From the NCBI GenBank assembly GCA_005877965.1, contig VBNP01000131.1, forward strand, positions 1-11,966: a DNA stretch of 11,966 bases, given 5' to 3'. The number at the start of each line of letters is the position of its first letter. Position 1 is the first letter of the stretch. Positions 5,884 through 11,966 of the stretch are shown here, one piece after another. Made by a program: the position numbers and the translations under genes. The notes below the pieces were generated by a model. It was not told the origin of the DNA. It did no database searches and worked only from the letters and a program-made list of their open reading frames with translations. This stretch comes from Gammaproteobacteria bacterium (GTDB lineage: Bacteria; Pseudomonadota; Gammaproteobacteria; Steroidobacterales; Steroidobacteraceae).

Positions 5884-7284
5884 ACGAGCGCACCCCTCGT
5901 CCGCGAGCTCGACGTTCCGCCCGCGGTGTTGCGTCGCCTGGCGGCGCGCTTCCCCGATCGCTATCCGTTGCTGCTCGACAGTGCCGCCTCCGGGCCCCTG
6001 AGCCGCGCGAGCGTGCTGCTCGCGGAGCCCGGCGCGGCGCTCTGGCTCGGCGCCGACGGACGCCTGGGTGCGCAAGGCCTGGTGCCGCAGGGAACGAGCT
6101 TCCTCGCCGCGCTCGAGAGCTGGTGGCTCGCCGAGCGCACCACGCCGCGCGCGAATGCGCAGCCGCATTGCGCCACGCGGCTCGCGTTCGAGGGCGGCTG
6201 GGCCGTGTTCCTCGGCTACGAGCTGGCGCAGGAAATCGAGCCGCAGCTGGCGTTGCCCCGCTCACCGCTCCCGTGGGCTGCCTTCGCGTTGCGCACGCCC
6301 TGTGCCCTGGTGCACGATCTGGAGCGCCGGCGGGTGTTTGCAGTCGCCGAAGCGGACTGCGCGGATGCTCTGGCGCGCGTCGCCCGCGAGGCGCTCGAGG
6401 CGGCCCGCGAAGCGGACGTCCGCGACGACACGCTGCGCATCGAACAGATGCATGAAGAGGACCCCCGGGCCTATCTGGCGCGCGTGCGCCGCGCCAAGGA
6501 GTACGTGCGCGCCGGCGACATCTATCAGGCCAACCTGTCGCGCCCGTGGGAGGTAGAGATCGGCGGCGCGGCTCACCCGCAGCTGGCGCCTGCCGCGGCG
6601 CTCTATCAGCGCTTGTGCGCCGCCAATCCGGCGCCGTTTGCAGCCCTCGCCCAGTGGCGGGGAGTCGCCATCCTCAGTTCCTCACCCGAACGGCTGGTGC
6701 GGGTGGCGGGGCGCCGGATCGACACGCGCCCCATCGCGGGCACCCGGCCGCGCAGCCGTCTTCCGGGCGGGGACCGGCACGAGATGACCGAGCTGGCGGC
6801 GCATCCCAAGGAGCGCGCCGAGCACATCATGCTGATCGACCTCGAGCGCAACGATCTCGGGCGCGTGTGCGAGCCGGGTACGGTGCGCGTGGACGAGTTC
6901 ATGACCATCGAGTCCTACGCCCACGTGCATCACATCGTGTCGAACGTAAGTGGTGAGCTGAAGGGCGAGGTCACGCCCATCGGCGCGTTACGCGCGGTAT
7001 TTCCGGGCGGCACCATCACCGGCTGTCCCAAATTCCGCTGCATGCAGATCATCGCGGAGCTCGAAGGGGCAGGGCGCGGTGCCTACACCGGCTCGCTCGG
7101 CTACCTCACGCGCGACGGCCGCCTGGATCTCAACATCCTCATTCGCACCATGACCTTGAGCGCGCGGCACCTGACGTTTCGGGCCGGCGCGGGCATCGTC
7201 GCCGACTCCGATCCCGAGAGCGAGCTCGAGGAGACACGCGCCAAGGCGCGCGGACTGCTGGCGGCCCTGGGAGACCTCAACTGA
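5884..7284 (+). CDS. pabB: Aminodeoxychorismate synthase component I PabB (TrpE-like active site; possible ACG start)
   Basis: Chorismate-binding enzyme that, with a PabA glutaminase not in this window, makes 4-amino-4-deoxychorismate for folate. With the start at 5884 it has 466 residues. The N-terminal domain covers about 1-150. The catalytic domain has GDIYQANLSRPWE, SSSPERL, the ERAEHIMLIDLERNDLGR stretch, HHIVSNVSG and the GGTITGCPK loop. Where E. coli PabB has PIKGT with an active-site Lys, this protein has PIAGT (283-287; GCG at 6736-6738) as in anthranilate synthase TrpE. The pabC gene overlapping its stop by one base supports PabB. No ATG, GTG or TTG occurs in frame between the fabF stop and GTG at 5926. 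However, SAPLVREL, encoded just before 5926, looks like a real PabB N-terminus, and ACG at 5884 sits 10 bases after AAAGG. GTG at 5926 (452 residues) is the conventional alternative. Confidence 0.85.
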   Translation, partial: TSAPLVRELDVPPAVLRRLAARFPDRYPLLLDSAASGPLSRASVLLAEPGAALWLGADGRLGAQGLVPQGTSFLAALESWWLAERTTPRANAQPHCATRLAFEGGWAVFLGYELAQEIEPQLALPRSPLPWAAFALRTPCALVHDLERRRVFAVAEADCADALARVAREALEAAREADVRDDTLRIEQMHEEDPRAYLARVRRAKEYVRAGDIYQANLSRPWEVEIGGAAHPQLAPAAALYQRLCAANPAPFAALAQWRGVAILSSSPERLVRVAGRRIDTRPIAGTRPRSRLPGGDRHEMTELAAHPKERAEHIMLIDLERNDLGRVCEPGTVRVDEFMTIESYAHVHHIVSNVSGELKGEVTPIGALRAVFPGGTITGCPKFRCMQIIAELEGAGRGAYTGSLGYLTRDGRLDLNILIRTMTLSARHLTFRAGAGIVADSDPESELEETRAKARGLLAALGDLN

Positions 7285-8177
7285 TGCCCCGGAGCACGCG
7301 CGAGAGGGCGGGCGGCGTCCCGGAGGTGGTGTGGGTGAACGGCCGCGCGGCCGGGGAAGTCTCCGCGCTCGAGCGGGGTCTTCACTTCGGCGACGGCCTG
7401 TTTGAGACCATCGCCTGCGCGGGCGGTCATGCGCGATTTCTGGAGCTGCACCTGCGGCGGCTCGCCGCGGGCTGCGCGCGCCTGGGGCTCGCGGCTCCCG
7501 ATGAAGCGATTCTGCGCGCTGAAGTGCAGCAGCTCGCCGCGCAGTCCGCCCGCGCCATTGTCAAGGTGCTCCTCACGCGCGGCGCGGCAGCAAGCCGCGG
7601 CTATGGGGTGACCGGGCTGGAGACGTCGACCCGGATCGCGCTGCGCTACGCCTGGCCCCCGCAAGACCCCGAGCTGGCACGCGCGGGGGTGTGCGTGCGC
7701 ATCGCCGCCCTGCGGCTGGGCGAGAACCCGGCGCTGGCGGGATTGAAGCATTGCAATCGCCTCGAGCAGGTGCTGGCGCGCCGCGAGTGGACCGATAGCG
7801 GCATTGCCGAGGCACTCATGTTCAGCAGCTCGGGAGCACTCATCTCGGGCACCATGAGCAACGTGTTCCTGGTGCGGGACGGGACGCTGTGCACGCCGCG
7901 CGTGGACCGCTGCGGAGTGGCGGGGGTCATGCGCCAGGTGGTGCTCGCGGCGGCAGCGGACGCCGGTATCGCAGCCGAGGAGCGCGTGCTGGACCTAAGT
8001 GATCTGCAAGCCGCGCGTGAGGTGTTCCTCACAAACGCGCTGATCGGCATCCGCCCGGTGCGTGAGCTCGAGGGCCGGCCGCTGTCGCCCGGAGGGCTGA
8101 CGCGCCGCATGCAGGAGCGACTCGCGCCGCTGCTCGAGGCGCGCGCGGTACCCGAAGAGGCCGGTGATGCCGGGTAG
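7284..8177 (+). CDS. pabC: Aminodeoxychorismate lyase PabC
   Basis: 297-residue fold-type IV PLP enzyme that splits 4-amino-4-deoxychorismate into p-aminobenzoate and pyruvate. Typical features are RGLHFGDGLFET (31-42), the PLP Schiff-base lysine K155 in LAGLKHCNRLEQVLAR, GTMSNVFLV (189-197), the phosphate-loop region GVAGVMRQ (211-218) and LTNALIGIRPV (249-259). Compared with E. coli PabC (VTECCAANLF), the position of the Glu that contacts the PLP pyridine nitrogen is Ser here (S188, LISGTMSN), which may be a subgroup trait or change cofactor tuning. An N-terminal stretch of about 12 residues precedes the usual start of the fold. The ATG overlaps the pabB stop (TGATG), so translation is coupled. 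Confidence 0.93.
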   Translation: MPRSTRERAGGVPEVVWVNGRAAGEVSALERGLHFGDGLFETIACAGGHARFLELHLRRLAAGCARLGLAAPDEAILRAEVQQLAAQSARAIVKVLLTRGAAASRGYGVTGLETSTRIALRYAWPPQDPELARAGVCVRIAALRLGENPALAGLKHCNRLEQVLARREWTDSGIAEALMFSSSGALISGTMSNVFLVRDGTLCTPRVDRCGVAGVMRQVVLAAAADAGIAAEERVLDLSDLQAAREVFLTNALIGIRPVRELEGRPLSPGGLTRRMQERLAPLLEARAVPEEAGDAG

Positions 8178-9255
8178 CACGCGCTCCACCGGACGCCGGC
8201 TGCGGGCCCTGGCCGTCGCCGCCGCGATGATCGTCTTGCTGCTCGCGCTCGCGGCCGCCGGGGGCTATTTCTGGCTGCAGAACCAATTCCAGGCCGCAGG
8301 ACCTGCGGCGGCGCCGTCGCGCATCGAGGTCGACCCGGGCGCGAGTGTGCGCAGCGTCCTAGGCCGGCTCGAGGCGAGGGGCGCGGTGCGCAATGCGCGC
8401 GCCGTGGAGGCGTATCTGCGCCTGCGCGGCCGTGAGCCGCGCGTGCAGGCGGGCACGTACGAGATACCCCCGCACGCGAGCCCGGGCGAGATCATCACGC
8501 TCTTCGAGCAGGGCAAGGTCGTCCTGGAGCAGCTCACGGTGGTGGAAGGATCGACGTTGGGGGAGTTTCTCGAGGCGCTGGAGCAGCATCCCTACGTGCT
8601 GCACACCCTGCGCGGCAAGAGCCACGCCGAGATCATGGCCGCGCTCGGACACCCCGGTGTGCACGCCGAAGGCCAGTTCTTTCCCGACACCTATCGCTTC
8701 GCCGCGAACACTCCCGATGTTGCCATCCTCGGACTCGCCTACGACAGCATGCAACGGATGCTGGCTGCGGCCTGGGCGCAGCGCCGCGCCCAGCTGCCGT
8801 TCGACACGCCGTACCAGGCGTTGATCCTCGCATCCATGGTCGAAAAGGAAGCCGCGCTCAAGAGCGAGCGGGCACGGATCGCCGGGGTGTTCGTCAACCG
8901 GCTGCGCAAGAGGATGCGCCTGCAGTCCGACCCGACGGTGATCTACGGCCTCGGTGAGAAGTACGACGGCTCGATCCACACCCGTGACCTGCTCAAGGAC
9001 ACTCCTTACAACACCTACACCCGCGAGGGACTGCCCCCGACGCCGGTGGCGCTGCCCGGACGCGAGTCGGTGCTGGCGGCGGTGCAGCCGGAGCCAACCG
9101 ACGCGCTGTATTTCGTGGCGACCGGGCTCGGCGACGGGGCTCATCACTTCTCCAGGAGCCTGGAGGAGCATAATTCCGCGGTGAAGGCCTATCTCGCACG
9201 GCTGCGCACGCAGGAACGCGCTGCGGTCCACAAGCCCGTCGCGGTGCATCCATGA
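8167..9255 (+). CDS. mltG: Endolytic peptidoglycan transglycosylase MltG
   Basis: 362-residue inner-membrane enzyme that cuts nascent glycan strands and sets their length during cell wall growth. A short basic cytoplasmic tail is followed by one membrane anchor (about 14-37) and a periplasmic part with a LysM-like subdomain (about 50-115) and the YceG catalytic domain. Family motifs are EGQFFPDTY (168-176), ASMVEKEAAL with the catalytic Glu in VEKE (E226), NRLRKRMRLQSDPTVIYG (244-261), DTPYNTY (278-284) and GLPPTPVALPG (288-298). Length is close to E. coli MltG (340). ATG at 8167 with GAGG 6 bases before it was preferred over the GTG at 8164. It overlaps pabC by 11 bases and tmk by 4 (ATGA). 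Confidence 0.95.
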   Translation: MPGSTRSTGRRLRALAVAAAMIVLLLALAAAGGYFWLQNQFQAAGPAAAPSRIEVDPGASVRSVLGRLEARGAVRNARAVEAYLRLRGREPRVQAGTYEIPPHASPGEIITLFEQGKVVLEQLTVVEGSTLGEFLEALEQHPYVLHTLRGKSHAEIMAALGHPGVHAEGQFFPDTYRFAANTPDVAILGLAYDSMQRMLAAAWAQRRAQLPFDTPYQALILASMVEKEAALKSERARIAGVFVNRLRKRMRLQSDPTVIYGLGEKYDGSIHTRDLLKDTPYNTYTREGLPPTPVALPGRESVLAAVQPEPTDALYFVATGLGDGAHHFSRSLEEHNSAVKAYLARLRTQERAAVHKPVAVHP

Positions 9256-9914
9256 GCACACGCCTGCCCGTGAGCACGGGCAAGTTCATCACACTGGAGG
9301 GTATCGAGGGCGCCGGGAAGTCCACGCTGGCGCAGTTCCTGAGCGCCTGGCTCGGGCGCCACGGCATTACGGCGCGCCTGACGCGCGAGCCCGGCGGCAC
9401 GCCGCTCGCGGAGCGGGTGCGGCAGATCGTGCTGGAGCGCGGCGCGGAGACCGTGTCGCCGCTCACCGAGACGCTGCTCATGTTCGCCGCGCGCGCCCTG
9501 CACGTGCAGAACCTCATCCGCCCGGCGCTCGCGCGCGGGGAGTGGGTGGTGTGCGATCGCTTCACCGACGCCACGCGGGCCTACCAGGGGAGCGGGCGTG
9601 GAGTGGACGCAGCCCTGATCGATGCGCTCGCCCAGGCCGTGCACGGTGATCTCAAGCCCGAGTGCACGCTGCTGCTCGATCTGCCGGTGAGGGTGGGCCT
9701 CGCCCGGGCACGCACGCGCCAGGGCGCCCCGGCCGATCGATTCGAGGCGGAGAGCGTCGGATTCTTCGAGAAGGTGCGGCAGGGTTATCTCGCGCTGGCG
9801 CGCCGCGAACCGCAGCGCTTCCGCATCATCGACGCCGCGGCGCCGCTCGCCGAGGTCGAGCAGCGCGTCGCGCAGGCTCTCGGGGAGCTGCAGGCGCGGG
9901 AGCAGCGGGCGTGA
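9252..9914 (+). CDS. tmk: Thymidylate kinase
   Basis: 220-residue cytoplasmic kinase that phosphorylates dTMP to dTDP with ATP, the last dedicated step before dTTP. The P-loop is GIEGAGKS (17-24). TREPGGTPLAERVR (44-57) is the conserved segment after strand 2. The dTMP-binding motif is DRFTDATRAYQGSGRG (102-117), and the lid region ARARTRQGAPADRFE (151-165) has the arginines expected of an active enzyme. Length matches the family (about 210). The ATG is inside the mltG stop (ATGA) and the stop overlaps the holB start (GTGA), so it is tightly coupled to both. Confidence 0.96.
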   Translation: MSTRLPVSTGKFITLEGIEGAGKSTLAQFLSAWLGRHGITARLTREPGGTPLAERVRQIVLERGAETVSPLTETLLMFAARALHVQNLIRPALARGEWVVCDRFTDATRAYQGSGRGVDAALIDALAQAVHGDLKPECTLLLDLPVRVGLARARTRQGAPADRFEAESVGFFEKVRQGYLALARREPQRFRIIDAAAPLAEVEQRVAQALGELQAREQRA

Positions 9915-10933
9915 GCGGCGGTGACGCAGTGCTGCGGGCGTTGCCGCCGGCGGGCGGTGTGACTCCGGTGCCGACGTGGACGCAGGGGCAGCGGGGCACC
10001 CTGACCGCCGCCTTCGGGGCCGGGCGCATGCCGCACGCGCTGCTGATCCACGAAGCCCCGGGTGCCGGCGGGGAGTGGCTCGCGACCTGGGCGGCACAGC
10101 TGGTGCTCTGCCAGCGCGGAGCCCAGGCGCCGTGCGGCGCCTGCGCGGCATGCCGGCGAGTCTGGGCGCAGCAACACCCGGACCTCGCCTGGGTCCGCCC
10201 CGCCGAGGATTCGCAGCAGATCCGCATCGAGCAGGTGCGCGATCTGGCGGCCGACCTCGCGCTCACCAGCCACGCCGGCGGCTATAAGGTCGGCATCGTG
10301 ACACCAGCGGAAGCGCTCAATCGCTTTGCGGCCAATGCGCTCCTCAAAACGCTCGAAGAGCCCCCCGCCCGCACGCTGCTGGTGCTCGTGACGACCCAGC
10401 CCTCGCGCCTGCCCGCCACCGTGCTCAGCCGCTGCCAGCGGCTGCGGGTGCGCGCGCCGGCGCGCGCCGAGGGCGTGGCCTGGCTGACCGCGCTGCGGGG
10501 CGCGGGTGACTGGAACGCCGCGCTCGAGGTGCTGGGAGAGGCTCCGATGCTCGCCGCGCGCGCCGAGCCCCTCGAGGTGGCGCAGATCGCGGCCGAGGCG
10601 CGTGATACGCTCGAGGGCCTGGCGAGGGGCAGCGCGGACCCGGTAGCGGCGGCAGAGCGCTGGGCGCGCGCGGAGTTGCCGCTGCGCCTGCGGTGCTTTG
10701 AGAATTGGCTCACAGAACATATCCGCCGCCGCGAGCGCGACGGGGCCTTTTTGACAGAAGTGCGGGCTGCCCCCTACTTGCCAGCCGGCGATGCGTTCTT
10801 GAATATACGCGCGCTGTTCGGGCTGCTGGACGAAGTGCGGGAGCTGCGCGCTACGCTCGACGTCCCGTTGAACCGGGGCCTGGCACTGGAGGCTCTTTTC
10901 AGGCGACTCGCGCCCGCAGAGCGGGCGCCGTGA
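9911..10933 (+). CDS. holB: DNA polymerase III subunit delta prime HolB
   Basis: 340-residue clamp-loader subunit, the rigid stator that helps delta and the DnaX ATPases open the beta clamp. Residues 36-60 carry the first part of an AAA+ fold, with a degenerate P-loop (APGAGGEW; no GKT), as expected for delta prime, which does not hydrolyse ATP. A four-Cys zinc module follows (C67, C75, C78, C81), then the conserved ALLKTLEEPP (143-152) and the VLSRCQRL segment (171-178) containing the SRC motif used on neighbouring subunits. The C-terminal helical collar is present (about 215-330). GTG at 9911 overlaps the tmk stop as GTGA. The frame is open back to 9662, but that stretch is only tmk read out of frame. 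GTG codons at 9929 and 9959 are later alternatives. Confidence 0.92.
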   Translation: MSGGDAVLRALPPAGGVTPVPTWTQGQRGTLTAAFGAGRMPHALLIHEAPGAGGEWLATWAAQLVLCQRGAQAPCGACAACRRVWAQQHPDLAWVRPAEDSQQIRIEQVRDLAADLALTSHAGGYKVGIVTPAEALNRFAANALLKTLEEPPARTLLVLVTTQPSRLPATVLSRCQRLRVRAPARAEGVAWLTALRGAGDWNAALEVLGEAPMLAARAEPLEVAQIAAEARDTLEGLARGSADPVAAAERWARAELPLRLRCFENWLTEHIRRRERDGAFLTEVRAAPYLPAGDAFLNIRALFGLLDEVRELRATLDVPLNRGLALEALFRRLAPAERAP

Positions 10934-10943
10934 GGACAGAATC

Positions 10944-11300
10944 TTGAGAGCGGGGAACAAACCGGGTCTGCTGACCCTCACCATCAAGGACAAGAGTGCC
11001 CTGTATCTTGCCTACATGCCGTTCGTGAAGAACGGCGGGCTGTTCATTCCCACCAACAGCAACTACCGTCTGGGCGATGAGGTGTTCATGCTGCTGAACC
11101 TCATGGGCGAGGACGAGAAGCTGCCCGTGGCCGGCCGGGTCATCTGGGTGACGCCCAAGGGCGCCCAGGGCAATCAGGGCAAGCGCACCGCCGGTATCGG
11201 CGTGCAGTTCAGCGAGCAGGACCGCGGCCAGACGCAGAAGAAGATCGAAACCTATCTGGCCGGCGCGCTTTCCGGGGACAAGGCCACGCACACCATGTAG
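10944..11300 (+). CDS. pilZ: Type IV pilus assembly protein PilZ
   Basis: 118-residue PilZ-domain protein, by length and motifs close to Pseudomonas PilZ, which is required for type IV pilus biogenesis and interacts with the pilus machinery. Recognisable stretches are LTLTIKDKSALYLAYMPF (10-27), KNGGLFIPTN (29-38), YRLGDEVFMLLNLM (41-54), AGRVIWVTPKGAQGN, AGIGVQF and a C-terminal THTM. It lacks the RxxxR c-di-GMP-binding motif of other PilZ domains, as is usual for true PilZ. The start is TTG at 10944, supported by GAGGA (10932-10936) at 7-base spacing; no better start exists. It follows holB by 10 bases, a conserved position in gammaproteobacteria. Confidence 0.95.
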   Translation: MRAGNKPGLLTLTIKDKSALYLAYMPFVKNGGLFIPTNSNYRLGDEVFMLLNLMGEDEKLPVAGRVIWVTPKGAQGNQGKRTAGIGVQFSEQDRGQTQKKIETYLAGALSGDKATHTM

Positions 11301-11305
11301 AGGGT

Positions 11306-11321
11306 GGGGCGCACGCGCCCC
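11306..11321. terminator. GC-rich hairpin between convergent pilZ and rhodanese genes
   Basis: GGGGCG (11306-11311) pairs with CGCCCC (11316-11321) around a CACG loop, directly between two convergent genes. On the plus strand it is followed by TAGGGTTTGT, a short T-run, so it could end the fab-to-pilZ transcript. On the minus strand no T-run follows. Its last base overlaps the stop codon of the minus-strand gene. Confidence 0.45.
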
Positions 11322-11966
11322 TAGGGTTTGTCGGCCGAGCCGCCGCGCACCAGCTGCAGCCCCTCGCTGCTGCTCGCCCCACCGGTCAACACGTACGCAT
11401 CAAACCCGCGCTCGACCAGGATATAGGCGGCGGCGGAACTGCGCCGGCCGGTATCGCAATACACGACGTAGGGGGTCTTACGGTCGAGCATCGACAGCTT
11501 CAGCCGGATCAGATAGAGCGGCACGTTGAGCGCGCCCTCGATGGTCAGGGTCTGATGCTCGCTCGGCAGTCGCACGTCGAGCCAGCGGCCGCCACGCGCG
11601 ATGACGGCGCGCGCCTCCGCGGGTGAAACCCATTGCAGGAGCGGTGCGTTCATCAGTTCGCGAAAGTCCTGCTTGTTGAGGCGCATCAGCACGCCCTCGG
11701 TGGTCATGGTGACGGTGGCGTTGCGCTTGGCTTCCGCGATCAGGGCCTCCTCGCCGAAACTGTCGCCCACGCCGAGCTCGGCGAGCTTGATGCCCTCGCG
11801 GCTCAACGGGGTCTCGCGGGTCACGGCGCACTTGCCGTTGACGATGATGTAGAAATAGTCGCCTTCATCGCCCTGCTTGATCACCACCTCGCCGGCGCGG
11901 CAGGGCACGCGCTGCAGGCGCTGGAAGATCGCCTGGATGTTGGCCGGCGGAATGCGGTGAAAGGCG
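11321..11966 (-). CDS. Cyclic nucleotide-binding and rhodanese domain fusion protein, N-terminus beyond the window
   Basis: The gene runs off the right edge; 214 residues are visible and its start is outside. The GTG at 11908 is internal, because upstream codons stay open and continue a plausible helix (AFHRIPPANIQAIFQRL). The visible part begins in a cyclic nucleotide-binding domain (GDYFYIIVNGKCAV, then the phosphate-binding cassette FGEEALIAEAKRNATV with its Arg) and ends in a rhodanese domain. The latter has WLDVRLPSEH, GALNVPL and the active-site loop CDTGRRS, with the Cys codon at 11456-11458, so it should be catalytically competent. Family members of this layout are mostly uncharacterised; signal sensing linked to sulfur transfer is inference. 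It converges on pilZ with a 20-base gap. Confidence 0.9.
   Translation of the reverse strand, partial: AFHRIPPANIQAIFQRLQRVPCRAGEVVIKQGDEGDYFYIIVNGKCAVTRETPLSREGIKLAELGVGDSFGEEALIAEAKRNATVTMTTEGVLMRLNKQDFRELMNAPLLQWVSPAEARAVIARGGRWLDVRLPSEHQTLTIEGALNVPLYLIRLKLSMLDRKTPYVVYCDTGRRSSAAAYILVERGFDAYVLTGGASSSEGLQLVRGGSADKP

Noticed and set aside
5128..6168. 346-codon minus-strand open frame opposite fabF and pabB
   Set aside because: Antisense shadow of conserved genes with a low-complexity Arg/Ala/Gly-rich translation.
5884..7284. Calling the chorismate-binding gene trpE because of PIAGT
   Set aside because: The position between fabF and pabC, with a one-base overlap with pabC, points to p-aminobenzoate synthesis; no trp gene is nearby. 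The TrpE-like residue is reported as a finding instead.
8359..9261. 300-codon minus-strand open frame opposite mltG
   Set aside because: The sense strand encodes a complete MltG with catalytic motifs; the antisense product has no recognisable features.
9662..9910. Upstream extension of holB
   Set aside because: Those codons are tmk read in another frame; the GTG at 9911 overlapping the tmk stop gives the expected delta prime N-terminus.
9785..10993. 402-codon minus-strand open frame opposite tmk, holB and pilZ
   Set aside because: Spans three real genes on the other strand and shows no family motif.

Overview
The window is compact, very GC-rich, gene-dense DNA with many GTG starts and start/stop overlaps. 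It looks like chromosomal sequence from a high-GC gammaproteobacterium. The run fabD-fabG-acpP-fabF-pabC-mltG-tmk-holB-pilZ is a well-known gammaproteobacterial gene order, and the PilZ resembles the Pseudomonas type IV pilus PilZ. I cannot name a genus from sequence alone.

Left arm, minus strand (1-1732): the start of a type II secretion (T2SS) pseudopilin operon, gspG-gspH-gspI-gspJ, with gspJ running off the left edge. Each protein has a short basic leader, a prepilin peptidase site (Gly then Phe, Glu at +5) and a hydrophobic helix. The genes are nearly contiguous, and gspH/gspI and gspI/gspJ share GTGA stop-start overlaps.

Divergent from gspG (1810-2406, plus strand) is a small rhomboid-family intramembrane serine protease that best fits rhombosortase (RrtA). 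In Vibrio, rhombosortase processes GlyGly-CTERM proteins that are T2SS cargo. A likely T2SS cargo-processing protease therefore shares a divergent promoter region with the T2SS pseudopilin operon. This is the most interesting association in the window.

Centre (2435-5856, plus strand): fatty acid synthesis genes fabD, fabG, acpP and fabF. FabD loads malonyl groups onto AcpP, FabF condenses them and FabG reduces the beta-keto product. acpP probably has its own promoter in the 214-bp gap after fabG, where there are two hairpin-forming repeats. The rpmF-plsX-fabH genes that often precede fabD are absent; the rrtA/T2SS pair is there instead.

Right centre (5884-11300, plus strand): pabB and pabC (p-aminobenzoate for folate), mltG (peptidoglycan strand termination), tmk (dTMP kinase), holB (DNA polymerase III delta prime) and pilZ (type IV pilus assembly). 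They overlap or abut and are probably one translationally coupled operon. Three details stand out: PabB has a TrpE-like Ala in place of its usual active-site Lys; pabB appears to start at ACG; and PabC has Ser where the PLP-contacting Glu is expected.

Right edge, minus strand (11321-11966): a convergent, 5'-truncated gene for a cyclic-nucleotide-binding domain fused to a rhodanese domain, separated from pilZ by a GC-rich hairpin. I see no mobile elements, CRISPR arrays, tRNA or rRNA genes, and no gene-free stretch over 300 bases.
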